Positions 36,201-44,223 of a stretch of 64,000 nt of DNA are shown in pieces. Positions within the stretch are counted from its first letter, which is position 1. Every line of letters starts with the position of its first letter. Source of the stretch: Verrucomicrobiaceae bacterium. GTDB taxonomy: Bacteria; Verrucomicrobiota; Verrucomicrobiia; Verrucomicrobiales; Verrucomicrobiaceae. Below the pieces are notes generated by a model. The model had not been told where the DNA came from. It searched no databases and saw only the letters and a program-made list of their open reading frames with translations. The DNA is taken from positions 372,001 to 436,000 of the forward strand of contig JAIBCL010000002.1 of NCBI GenBank assembly GCA_019694165.1, written 5' to 3'. The translations under genes were made by a program, and so were the position numbers.

Positions 36201-37005
36201 CGTCGCCTATGGGGGAACGCTGACGTTCGCCGCGACGGTTGCCGATCAGTTTGGCGATAACCTGGCCGTGCAGCCTGCGGTGACTTGGAGCGCGAGCGGT
36301 GGCGGCTCCATCGACGCCGCGGGAGTTTTCACCGCTTCGGTTGTCGGCGGCCCGTTCACCATCACTGCCGCCAGTGGTGCGTTCAGCGATGCCGCAAGCG
36401 TCGCGGTCACGAAGGCAAATGCCACCGTCACGCTCGGCAGTCTCGCGCAAATCTACGACGGCAATCCGAAGCCGGTGAGCACGATCACTTCACCGTCCGC
36501 GCTTGCCACGACGATCACCTACAATGGCTCCGCCACCGCGCCGTCCGACTTTGGCAGCTACGCCGTCTTCGCAACCATCGTCGATGCGAACTATCAGGGC
36601 ACCGCGAGCGGCACGCTCACCATTTCAGGCCTGCCGCTGGCGACCTGGCAGTCGCAAAACTTCACCGCGCAGCAGATCACCGCAGGTGAAGCCGCGGACA
36701 CGGCTGACCCCGATCATGACGGCCTTGAGAACCTGGCCGAATACGCCCTCGGCACCGATCCGAACCAGACCACACCCGCGTTCACACCCTCACTCGGTCC
36801 GCCCGGCTTCTCGCTCACCTTCACGCGCCCGAAAGGCCTGCCCGACGTGACCTGCGCAGCAGAGTCCACGACCGATCTCATCACATGGACCCCGCTGACG
36901 CTTACCGTCGTCACTGACGGCCCCGTGCAGACCGTGCGCGTCACCGATCCGCTCACCAGCGGCGACGTGTCACGGCGATTCGTGCGGTTGAAGTTCACGC
37001 GGTGA
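33208..37005 (+). CDS. Secreted multidomain subtilase (S8 peptidase)
   Basis: The ATG at 33208 gives a signal peptide (MPARRFIIAGAIAIFAMASA, cleavage near ASA) and 1265 aa. The catalytic triad is Asp130 (GIWDGGGV), His156 (DHSTHVGGT) and Ser393 (SGTSMATPNA), with a large insert between His and Ser as in bacterial kp43-like subtilases. A C-domain of that type follows (ATLCWTDPAG, residues about 465-600), then an IPT-like domain (about 610-690). A jelly-roll domain covers about 695-890 (ESFESGAAGWTHS...GWYVDDVLLAG). PKD-like, Big-2-like and MBG-like (LAQIYDGNPKPV) domains follow. The C-terminus has PDHDGLENLAEYALGTDPN and a beta-sandwich ending RRFVRLKF. The enzyme probably degrades extracellular protein. 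Confidence 0.9.
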   Translation: MPARRFIIAGAIAIFAMASAASAQNSVGDVLGAPGLDLRDPVRRQNAVNALDALMTAKHQAARARAAQLGLPPRTVFANGRIVEIADFAGTKPLYFTTTNVNAAISTGANLLQAAPYSVSGGGFTVGIWDGGGVRSTHQELTGRVTIKDGAALADHSTHVGGTIGALGINAAAKGMAPAVSIDSYEWTNDKTEMTSRGASYPGEAGKIYLSNHSYGYVSGWNYTGLASPKWNWYGSGTTSTGFDPDFGKYETNARDTDLLAVSLPYYLIVRSAGNDRQDNPATGDPVSLSTSTTSAVTYDPALHPAGDAVYRGGGYDTISFDAVAKDVLTIGSVGDAVSGGTRSLADAYMSYYSSWGPTDDGRIKPDLVANGEWLYSSFSSGDAAYNYMSGTSMATPNATGSATLVIHWWDTLFPGHALRASTLKALLIETADDLGNVGPDYQYGWGLVNVKAAADLAQAYKNSSGTRRMIEDQITTTTTTRSYSFTWDGSSPIRATLCWTDPAGTATSSADLRTARLVNNLDLKVTGPTGTVHLPWVMPFVGDWTNAKLSAPAITGVNNTDNVERVDIAAPPVAGLYTATVTYTGTLTNNTQNFSLVLSGGVASATAPVPTLTTVSPNTGNGGAMTLSVAGTGFHLGANVKLTKSGQPDVKAAGQEIRGDAATVRVNTAGMAPGLWNVVVVNPDGQTATLANSFSVMSAILSESFESGAAGWTHSPTSPYTTDNWAQVTTLSHSTTHSFYGTGPTTKNIDDLYSPAAAIPAGSTNLQLSFWHNYNFQSAKDGGVLEFSVDGGAWFDVTATGSGAAFASGSYPSTISSSTSPINGRKAWSGNASSSWSQVIVNLTDNTKYAGHTFRARWRLATNTGTASTGWYVDDVLLAGAVPVVNLAPAIATAAAATPSPFAGTSTQLSVLGSDDGGESGLTYTWSAIGGTFLRPVSFSENGTNAAKNTTAAVQIAGDYTFAVTVRDAQGLTATSSVDVTVEQTAAGVTVTPASATVAYGGTLTFAATVADQFGDNLAVQPAVTWSASGGGSIDAAGVFTASVVGGPFTITAASGAFSDAASVAVTKANATVTLGSLAQIYDGNPKPVSTITSPSALATTITYNGSATAPSDFGSYAVFATIVDANYQGTASGTLTISGLPLATWQSQNFTAQQITAGEAADTADPDHDGLENLAEYALGTDPNQTTPAFTPSLGPPGFSLTFTRPKGLPDVTCAAESTTDLITWTPLTLTVVTDGPVQTVRVTDPLTSGDVSRRFVRLKFTR

Positions 37006-37043
37006 ACCAGCGCTTGGACGATCTGAATCCAGCTTCCCGGCCG

Positions 37044-37060
37044 CCGCTCGTCGTGAGCGG
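37044..37060. terminator. Candidate terminator hairpin between convergent genes
   Basis: CCGCTC and GAGCGG (37044-37049, 37055-37060) form a perfect 6-base stem with a 5-base loop, 39 bases after the subtilase stop and before the convergent stop at 37202. The T content downstream is weak, so this is tentative. Confidence 0.3.
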
Positions 37061-37201
37061 ATTCACTTCCACCACGCGACATCGTTCCGACCTTGCGCCC
37101 CGGCGTCCGCATGATGCGGAGCGCCAGCCATGACCTCCCGCTGATTTCTCCCGATACGTTCACCCGCGCGCTGCCCGCGGCGCACTCCCGCAGCACGCTT
37201 C

Positions 37202-39604
37202 TTATTTTTTTGTGCCTGCGCCGTTCGCCGGGACTGCGGCTACCGGCGAGGTGGCGGCGGGCAGCTTCAGCAGACGCCTGCACTCATCCACCAGGAACTG
37301 GGCATCCGTGAACGGCTCGAAGCCGATGTCGATCCAGCGCACATGGTTCGTGGCATCGATGAGCACGAGTGCGTGCAGCGGCATTTTTTCAAAGTCATCG
37401 TAGGCACGCCAGGTTTTGAATACTCTGAGCTTTTCGTCCGACAGCAGGGGAAAGGGGAACTCCTTGCCGGTCTTGCTCAGTGCGTTCGCCTTCGCGACAT
37501 CGCCCGGCTTCTCGATGCTGATGGCGGCGACGGCGATGTCCGCCGCCTTGAGCTGATCCGCCACGCCGGCGACGGCGTTGAGCTGCTGCATGCAGTGGCC
37601 GCACTCGTGTCCCAGGTAGAGGCAGAGCACCACGTTCCGGCCGCGATAGTCCTTGTCCGAGACGGTCTTGCCATTGGCATCGAGAGCACTCCACGCGCGG
37701 CCGGGCGGCGGCTGCCAGTGGACGGGGCCGAGCGACTCGAGCGCAGGCCGCACGCCATTGTCCGTGCGCTTCGGCGCGGGGCCGCGCCAGTCGCCGCTGA
37801 TGTTGAAGCGCAGGGCGAGAGCAGCGAGGCGGGTGGCTATCGGCAGGTCGCGATCCATCGAGAAGGCGGCCTTGCGTGCGGCTTCAAATGCCGTCTTCGC
37901 CTCCGCATCTTTGCCGCAGCACATGAGCACCTCTGTCTTGGCCGCAAGTCCGGCGAGATCCTGATTGAAGTTCTTCGTCAGCTCCCACGCCTTTGTTTTG
38001 TCATCGATGCGCAGGTAATAGCGTGCGAGCCGCTCCTTTGGAATGTCTCCCGGCGTGTTTTCCATGACCTTCCTGGCCGCGGCATGATCTTTTTTCAGGA
38101 TCGCCCGCAGCAGGCGCAGTTCAGCCAGGGCGTTCTCGATGGCCTTCGCGGGCGCCGCCTTCTTGTTTGCGTCCGGCTTGGCCGCGGCAGCAGGTTGCTG
38201 CTGAGTTGCGGCGGGCGCTGCGGCGACGACGGTTGCCTTGCCCGGCTTCACCGGTTCCGCCTTGCGGATTTCCGGCTTCGGTTCGCTTTTGGCGGCAGCG
38301 GGCTCTGCCTTTTTCGCCGCAGGTTCGGACGGCTTTTTGGAGGCGTCCTTCACCTGCTGTTTCGTCTTTTCAGTTTCTTGTTTCTCCAGCGATTCGAGGG
38401 CGGCGATGCCGGCATCGAGTTCTTTCGGCTGGTTCAAGTTGAAATGGGCAATGCCAAGCGCGCGCAACCGGGTGGCCTCATGTGCAGGCTGCGCGACCGG
38501 TGCAAGCAAGGGCCCGCCGGCCAGTGCGATGATCTGATCCCACAGCTCCCATTTGAGCAGAGTCTCGGTCAGCCGCGTGCGGCCATAGCTGGCCGAACTG
38601 GCCGCCTTGTCGAGCGTGTTCCAGGCCGGATGGCGCGGAATCTCGACGAGGCTCTTCGCGAGGCCGATGGCGTCCGTCGCACGGCCCAGCTCGTTGAAGG
38701 TGCGCGTGAGCCATTCTTCGTTGTGGGCGTAGTTGTGGATCTGGTCGGGCAGCACGAGGTCCTCGATCATGTGCCGGTGGTCCACGCGCGTGGCGGCCTC
38801 CTGCTGCCATGCGGCGTCATCGAAGCGGCGCAGCTTCGTGTAGGTGTGCCCCGGCATGTGCCACATGTGGGCGATGCCGGGAGATGTCTGCCCGCACTTC
38901 GCGGCCGAGTCCAGGGCGCGCGAGGGTTTCGAGTCATCCCACAAATGAATGCGATAGTGATGCGCGGGATGCATCGGCTCCTGGGCGAAGATTTGATCGA
39001 GCAGGGCATCGACCGCCTGCTTGCTTGAGATGGGGGCGTCATCACGCGCGAGCCAGATGCGCCACGCAAGGAACGCCTTGGCTTCCACGTCCTTCGGGTG
39101 CTCCTGGACGATGTTTTCGAGATCACGGATGTAGTCCAGCTCGCGCTGCTTTTTCTCACGCTTGTCGTCACGGTAGTAGTTTTCCAGCACTGTGATCCAA
39201 AGCTGGTCCTTTTTTCCGGCCTTCGGCTTCAGCTCCACGGCCTTCTTCAAGAACTCCTTCGCACGCTTTGCATTGTTCACGTTCGACATCGCCATGCCCC
39301 AGTAGGCCATGGCGCAGCCGGGATCCAGCGCCGCCACGGTGCGGAACGAGCGCTCGCTCTCAAAGTACCAGAAGCCGTGGAGCTGACCGACGGCCTGATC
39401 GAAGAAGCGCTGTGCCTGGCTGCTTTTCGTCGTGACGGGAAAATGCACGGCGCCGGTGCCGCCCATGAGCACGGCCATCTGGCGCGGGCCTTCATCGAAA
39501 GACTCGCCATTGAGCGAGTGGCCGGGCAGAGGATGGTCGGCATGTGCCGGGGCGGCGGCAAGCCAGACGGAGAAGACGAGGACGGCAGGTACGGAGAATC
39601 TCAT
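37202..39604 (-). CDS. Secreted TPR protein with C-terminal thioredoxin/redoxin domain
   Basis: The ATG at 39604 gives a signal peptide (MRFSVPAVLVFSVWLAAAPA, cleavage after AHA) and 800 aa. The N-terminal half is TPR-like (FFDQAVGQLHGFWYFESERS, DPGCAMAYWGMAMSN). It includes conserved His/Trp segments (MHPAHHYRIHLWDD, IAHMWHMPGHTYTKL) seen in secreted TPR proteins of unknown role. Residues about 420-490 are an Ala/Lys/Pro-rich linker. The C-terminal redoxin domain has VLCLYLGHECGHCMQQL with a CGHC active site near residues 666-669. It is a probable extracytoplasmic thiol-disulfide protein. The upstream in-frame region is an artefact. The gene for a membrane-anchored protein lies 100 bases upstream. 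Confidence 0.85.
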   Translation of the reverse strand: MRFSVPAVLVFSVWLAAAPAHADHPLPGHSLNGESFDEGPRQMAVLMGGTGAVHFPVTTKSSQAQRFFDQAVGQLHGFWYFESERSFRTVAALDPGCAMAYWGMAMSNVNNAKRAKEFLKKAVELKPKAGKKDQLWITVLENYYRDDKREKKQRELDYIRDLENIVQEHPKDVEAKAFLAWRIWLARDDAPISSKQAVDALLDQIFAQEPMHPAHHYRIHLWDDSKPSRALDSAAKCGQTSPGIAHMWHMPGHTYTKLRRFDDAAWQQEAATRVDHRHMIEDLVLPDQIHNYAHNEEWLTRTFNELGRATDAIGLAKSLVEIPRHPAWNTLDKAASSASYGRTRLTETLLKWELWDQIIALAGGPLLAPVAQPAHEATRLRALGIAHFNLNQPKELDAGIAALESLEKQETEKTKQQVKDASKKPSEPAAKKAEPAAAKSEPKPEIRKAEPVKPGKATVVAAAPAATQQQPAAAAKPDANKKAAPAKAIENALAELRLLRAILKKDHAAARKVMENTPGDIPKERLARYYLRIDDKTKAWELTKNFNQDLAGLAAKTEVLMCCGKDAEAKTAFEAARKAAFSMDRDLPIATRLAALALRFNISGDWRGPAPKRTDNGVRPALESLGPVHWQPPPGRAWSALDANGKTVSDKDYRGRNVVLCLYLGHECGHCMQQLNAVAGVADQLKAADIAVAAISIEKPGDVAKANALSKTGKEFPFPLLSDEKLRVFKTWRAYDDFEKMPLHALVLIDATNHVRWIDIGFEPFTDAQFLVDECRRLLKLPAATSPVAAVPANGAGTKK

Positions 39605-39704
39605 GAGCACAGGGGCGGAGACAAACGTCGCCAGGACACCCGGCGTTTCTCGCTCCCGGCGGAAAGTGGGTGAGCCGGCCGGCAAGGGACACGGCTCCAC
39701 CCGC

Positions 39705-40997
39705 TCACTTGGAGGACTTCTTCTTGGATCCGCCGGAGGACTCCGTCTTGACCGTCTCCGCGTTGGACTTTGCGTCCGCCTTTCCGCCGTCACCGTCCTT
39801 GCCTCCCTTGTCATCCTTCTGGCTCTTCCACCACTCATCGATGGCGGGAATGTCCAGCAGGAGAAACTTGCGATCGACATTCTGCTCCAGGCTGAGCTGC
39901 GCCTCCTTCGCCACGTCGAGCACGGGGTCTTCCTTCACGGCCTTCATGAGCGCCTCGCTCACCTCATGAGTGCGCCGGCCGCCCAAAAGCCATGCTGAGC
40001 GGAGGCGTACCTGCCAGGCCTGCTTCTGCTCATGCAGCAGCTTGATGAGCTGCTCGGTCTTCAGATCAGACTCCTCCCGGATGCCCGAGTCCTTGAAGAT
40101 TTCATTCACCGGCAGGCGGTAGCCCGGATCGATGCGTATGGTGAAACGCAGATGGTAGTACACCCGCTGGATCTCGGCGTACGCGGCGTCACGCAGGTGT
40201 GCGTAGTCGGGATCCGTGAGGTGCTTGATGAGCAGGTCGAGCGTCTTGCGGCTGCCGGTGGCGATGGCCTCGTCCGCGTAGGACGTGAGGCGGTTCCGCT
40301 CCTTGAGCAGCACCAGTTCCTTCGTCGTCGGTGTGGAGACGGGCACGACGGCGGCCACTTCGCCGTCGGGCTTTGCGTCCGTGGCCTGCGTGGGCTGCAC
40401 TTCGGCGGGCTTCGGCTGCGCGCTCTGCTGGCGCGCCACGCTCTCGGCCAGCTCCCGCAGACGGCCCTCACTGGTGGCGCTCGCATCGCGCAGCGCGTCG
40501 ATCTGCTTCTGCAGCTCGGTGATCTTCGCAGCCGCGGAGGCGATCTGCTCACGCGTCTCGGCCGGGATGTCGATCTGCACCGCCGCAGGGATGGCGGCTC
40601 CTCCCGCCGGCTGCGCGGACGCAGACGCGCGCACCAGACCGGGTGCGATCTTCTTTTCGTAAAAGCTGTACATACCGGCCAACGATGCGCCGAACAACAG
40701 CAGCGTGATGACAAACAAAAGTCCGAACAACTGCAGCGCGTGGGAGGAACGGCGGAGGTTCGTCGGCCGCACGTAAGCCGGCGCGCCCGAAACCGCAGCG
40801 GCTCGGATGCCGAGCTGCGCGGCCTTCTCCTCCTCCGCATCGTGCGCACGCTTGTGTTCCATTTTCGACGTCGCGTCGCCGCCGTCCGCTGAGTCAGCCT
40901 GGTCGTCACGGGCCGGGCTCTTCGACATCAGCGCATGAGAGGCGGCTGCCTGGGATGCCGGCTTGCTGGTGGTGCGCGGGGATTTCGGATCGGACAT
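39705..40997 (-). CDS. Membrane-anchored protein with coiled coil and HEAT-like C-terminus
   Basis: The 430-aa protein starts at the ATG at 40997 (MSDPKSPRTTSKPASQ). The hydrophilic N-terminus runs to about residue 85, and one membrane helix follows at 89-111 (LFGLLFVITLLLFGASLAGM). A coiled coil lies near 140-180 (AAAKITELQKQIDALRD) and a Pro/Ala-rich stretch near 185-225. A helical region with HEAT-like character (AWQVRLRSAWLLGGRRTHEVSEALMKAV) fills about 240-400, and the tail is Lys/Ser/Gly-rich. The topology suggests an inner-membrane scaffold with a periplasmic domain. I do not recognise the family. It is probably cotranscribed with the secreted TPR-thioredoxin gene downstream. Confidence 0.75.
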   Translation of the reverse strand: MSDPKSPRTTSKPASQAAASHALMSKSPARDDQADSADGGDATSKMEHKRAHDAEEEKAAQLGIRAAAVSGAPAYVRPTNLRRSSHALQLFGLLFVITLLLFGASLAGMYSFYEKKIAPGLVRASASAQPAGGAAIPAAVQIDIPAETREQIASAAAKITELQKQIDALRDASATSEGRLRELAESVARQQSAQPKPAEVQPTQATDAKPDGEVAAVVPVSTPTTKELVLLKERNRLTSYADEAIATGSRKTLDLLIKHLTDPDYAHLRDAAYAEIQRVYYHLRFTIRIDPGYRLPVNEIFKDSGIREESDLKTEQLIKLLHEQKQAWQVRLRSAWLLGGRRTHEVSEALMKAVKEDPVLDVAKEAQLSLEQNVDRKFLLLDIPAIDEWWKSQKDDKGGKDGDGGKADAKSNAETVKTESSGGSKKKSSK

Positions 40998-41106
40998 TGC
41001 GGCGGGTGTTTGCGGCGGATTATTAGACTGATGGAACCGTGTTGCCACCGGAAAGAAACAACGGCAGAATGAACGGCGCTTCACACAGCGGCATCCACAC
41101 ATACGA

Positions 41107-42888
41107 ATGAGCGATCCAGCCCACGCAACCCCTGCCCCGCTGCCCCACGATGCTGGGGCGATGGCCGGCTCCGGCCACGACACCGGCGCGATGAAGGCGC
41201 GGTGGGCGGCCCTCGGCGCGGGCGTGGCGGCGCTGCTGCTGCTCTTTTTCATCTGGCCGTACCAGCATTGGTTCTACGCAGGACGCAGCAGCGTGATGCA
41301 CGGCTGGTTCCGCACGGTGGGCGAGAGCTTCGGCGGCGAGTGGATGTTCTGCTATTTCGTGCCGCTGCTGACCGGATTTCTCATCCATCTGCGGCGTGCC
41401 GAGCTGCGGAGTCTGCCGTTGTGCGGAGAATGGGCGGGTGCCCTGCTCGCCGTGCCGGCGCTTTTCGTTTACTGGGTGGGCTACAAGGCGGACACGGGCT
41501 ACGCGGGTTTTCTGTCCGCGCACCTGATGATGGCGGCGCTCATCCTGCTTCTCGGCGGACGGCGCTGGATGCGCGTGCTGATCTTCCCCTGGTTGTTTCT
41601 CTTTTTCATGTGGCCCATGTTCCCCATCGAGGAGCGCGTCGTGGGAAAGCTTCGCGTCATCACGGCGACTCTCTCGGGAGAGCTTCTTCACTTGATCGGC
41701 GTCCCGGTGGTGCGCGAGGGCACGGCGCTCAACAGCGCCGCAGATGCCGTGCGCGGCATGCGGCTGGGCCAGCTTTTCCAGCTCGATGTCGAGGAGCCAT
41801 GCAGCGGCGTGCGCTCGCTCTACTCGCTGCTCATGGTGAGCGCGCTCTACGGCTACCTCTCGCTCAAACGCGTGTTTCCGCGGCTGGTGCTCTTTGCCAG
41901 CGCCATCCCGCTGGCGATGCTGGGCAATGTCGTGCGCATGGTGCTGCTGGCGCTCGGCTCCATCTGGTTCGGCAGCGAGTTCGCCATCGGGCGCAATCTC
42001 GGCGCCGACCACCAGGAGATGAGCGCCTACCACACGCTCTGCGGCTACGCTGTGTTCGCGGTCGCGCTGGCGGGCATGTTCGGTCTCTGCAGTCTTCTTG
42101 AGGGCAGCCACTGGAAGTCATTCAAGAATCTCAAAAAGAAGGCGGCACGCCCGGCGGCATCTGCGGCAGATGCAGTCGATGCGGCCTCGACCCGGCGCAC
42201 CATCGTCATGTCCGGCGTCGCCGTCGGCATCGCGGTCGCCGGCCTCGGCATCTGCGCGGTGACGAATGTGAATCCCGCCGTGGCCGCGCCTGGCGTGGTG
42301 ATGGATCTGCCCCTGCAGTTCGACAAGTACCAGGGCATCCCGAACGAGATGACGGCCATCGAGCGGAATGTCCTCGACCCTGGTGTCAGCCTCGTGCGCA
42401 ATCAGTACATCTCCCCTGACCGGCACATGCTGGTGGCAACGGTGATCGAGAGTGGTGTGGGCAAACGCACCCTCCACCGCCCCGAAGTGTGCCTGCCGGG
42501 ACAAGGCTGGAGCATCACAGACCAGATGACGGTCCCCATCCGGCTTGCCGATGGCCGTGCCTTCGAAGGCACGCTGCTGCGCATGTTCCGCGAAGTCGAG
42601 GTCAGCCCAGGCGTGCGCAAGCGCGTGCGCGCGCTGAACATCTACTGGTACATCGGCTCCGACGGCACCACCACGCCCGAGTTCTACGACCACCTTCGCA
42701 TCAGCTACATGGACGCCGTCTTCAAGAACCTGGCCCACCGCTGGGCCATGGCCTCATTCTTCCTCCCGCTGCCTGAAAGCGAGATCGGCTTCGACAATCC
42801 CATGATTGAAGCCACCGCTCTTGAAGAGCTGCGCGACTTCTCCGCCGGCCTCGCCGCGAGCTTCATGAAGAAGCCGCCGTCACCATAG
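41107..42888 (+). CDS. Exosortase fused to an EpsI (DUF3485) domain
   Basis: The 593-aa protein has about eight or nine membrane helices in residues 30-340. These carry the exosortase catalytic residues Cys232 (DVEEPCSGVRSLYSLLM), Arg277 (GNVVRMVLLA) and His309 (MSAYHTLCGYAVF). After a Lys/Ala-rich linker (about 345-365) and another helix, the C-terminal EpsI-like domain shows SVLV-type strands and HRPEVCLPGQGW. Exosortases cleave C-terminal sorting signals such as PEP-CTERM and hand proteins to the surface. A PEP-CTERM protein is encoded at 48807-49496. The gene is divergent from the coiled-coil protein gene, 109 bases apart. Confidence 0.92.
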   Translation: MSDPAHATPAPLPHDAGAMAGSGHDTGAMKARWAALGAGVAALLLLFFIWPYQHWFYAGRSSVMHGWFRTVGESFGGEWMFCYFVPLLTGFLIHLRRAELRSLPLCGEWAGALLAVPALFVYWVGYKADTGYAGFLSAHLMMAALILLLGGRRWMRVLIFPWLFLFFMWPMFPIEERVVGKLRVITATLSGELLHLIGVPVVREGTALNSAADAVRGMRLGQLFQLDVEEPCSGVRSLYSLLMVSALYGYLSLKRVFPRLVLFASAIPLAMLGNVVRMVLLALGSIWFGSEFAIGRNLGADHQEMSAYHTLCGYAVFAVALAGMFGLCSLLEGSHWKSFKNLKKKAARPAASAADAVDAASTRRTIVMSGVAVGIAVAGLGICAVTNVNPAVAAPGVVMDLPLQFDKYQGIPNEMTAIERNVLDPGVSLVRNQYISPDRHMLVATVIESGVGKRTLHRPEVCLPGQGWSITDQMTVPIRLADGRAFEGTLLRMFREVEVSPGVRKRVRALNIYWYIGSDGTTTPEFYDHLRISYMDAVFKNLAHRWAMASFFLPLPESEIGFDNPMIEATALEELRDFSAGLAASFMKKPPSP

Positions 42889-43026
42889 CAGGCAAGGTGC
42901 CGGAAGGTCGGGCCGCAACGCGACGGAGACCCTCCCGGCTGACTTCGAGCAATCCGTCCCACGCCCGCCCTGAAGGCACGCGGAGTGCCACATGCCGGGG
43001 ACGGGATTTTCGTCGAGGACGCCGGC

Positions 43027-43986
43027 CTACTTCTTCTTCGCCTTCAGGTCCTGGTACATCGCGTAGCCCTGATCGGCCGTGAGGCCCTCGTGCACCACGC
43101 CGCGCACGGCCTGCATCATCGCCACCGGCGCATCGCTCTGGAAAATGTTCCGCCCCATGTCCACGCCGCTGGCGCCTTCCTTGATGGCGCTGGCGCACAT
43201 CTTGAGGGCGTCGAGTTCCGGCAGCTTCTTGCCACCGGCGATGACGATCGGCACCGGGCAGCAGCTCGTGATCGTGTCAAAGCCATCCTCCGTGTAGTAG
43301 CACTTCACCACATTGGCCCCCAGCTCCGCCATGATGCGCGTTGCCAGGCGGAAGTACTGCGCATTGCGCGCCATCGCGCGGCCCACGGCCACCACGCCCA
43401 TCACGCCGATGCCGTAACGGCTCGCGGCATCCACGAGATCAGTCATGTTCTTGAGCGACTGGCGCTCATACGCGCTGCCCACGAAAACCTGCACGGCGAG
43501 CACGCAGGCATTGAGACGGATGGCTTCTTCAATCGTCAGCGCCGTGCTCTCATTCGACAGCGGCTCGAAGCCGGGCCGGCCCATTTTGAATTTCTTCCCG
43601 TCGATCTCCCCTTCCCACTCCTCCATCGGGCTGACCATTGACGTGCCGCCGCTGGCACGCAGCGCGATGGCCTTCTGCGTCGAAGCCGGGATCACGCTGC
43701 GCTGGATGCCTCGGGTGAGCATCAGGCAGTCCGCATACGGCTCGAGCGGCAGGATGGTCTGATCCACTCGCTCGAGTCCCGTGGTCGGCCCCTGAAAGTA
43801 GCCGTGGTCGAAGGCGAGCATCACCGTGCGACCGTCCTTAGGATTGAAGACCTTGCTGAGGCGGTTCTTCAAGCCCCAGTCATACTGATGGCTGCCCTTC
43901 AAAAAGAAGCCCGGGGCTTCCTGCGGCACGTTCGTGAAGTATTCCTTGTCTTTCTTGTCAGCAGCGCTGGTGGAGATGTCGGCCAT
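43027..43986 (-). CDS. lsrF: LsrF-like aldolase/thiolase
   Basis: This 319-aa protein starts at the ATG at 43986 (MADISTSAADKKDKEYF). It matches my memory of E. coli LsrF closely: WGLKNRLSKVFNPKDGRTVM, AFDHGYFQGPTTGLERVD, and PIVIAGGKKLPELDAL, and it ends GASGVDMGRNIFQSDAPVAM. The probable Schiff-base lysine is in VVKCYYTEDGFD. LsrF transfers an acetyl group from phosphorylated AI-2 breakdown product to CoA. No other lsr gene is nearby, so the substrate here is uncertain and a class I fructose-bisphosphate aldolase-type role is possible. An insert of about 22 residues (MEEWEGEIDGKKFKMGRPG) interrupts the region before LSNES. Confidence 0.88.
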   Translation of the reverse strand: MADISTSAADKKDKEYFTNVPQEAPGFFLKGSHQYDWGLKNRLSKVFNPKDGRTVMLAFDHGYFQGPTTGLERVDQTILPLEPYADCLMLTRGIQRSVIPASTQKAIALRASGGTSMVSPMEEWEGEIDGKKFKMGRPGFEPLSNESTALTIEEAIRLNACVLAVQVFVGSAYERQSLKNMTDLVDAASRYGIGVMGVVAVGRAMARNAQYFRLATRIMAELGANVVKCYYTEDGFDTITSCCPVPIVIAGGKKLPELDALKMCASAIKEGASGVDMGRNIFQSDAPVAMMQAVRGVVHEGLTADQGYAMYQDLKAKKK

Positions 43987-44223
43987 GATGGTGATGAGAT
44001 GAGGTTTGCCCCGGAAAACGGGGCCGGACTTATGGGCACGAATCGACGACGCGCAAGCCTCTTTGCCGGCCCGATCTTGCCCGCCGCCGCAAGACATTGC
44101 AGCCCTTGTGATCATCGCAAGCTCGCGATCTCCACCCCGGATGCTGTCGCACACGCCGCTGATCGAGTTCCCTCCGGCACCGCGTAAGAAACCCGGCTGG
44201 CCGGTGCGTTTTCCCTTTGCGCC

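Noticed and set aside
34348..36450. Minus-strand open frame of 700 codons over the subtilase gene
   Set aside because: It is a GC-driven shadow. The translation is Arg/Ala/Gly/His-rich with no family motif, while the plus frame encodes clear subtilase and Ig-like domains.
42863..43198. Minus-strand 111-codon frame between the exosortase and lsrF genes
   Set aside because: It overlaps the ends of both neighbours and has a low-complexity Arg/Gly composition.
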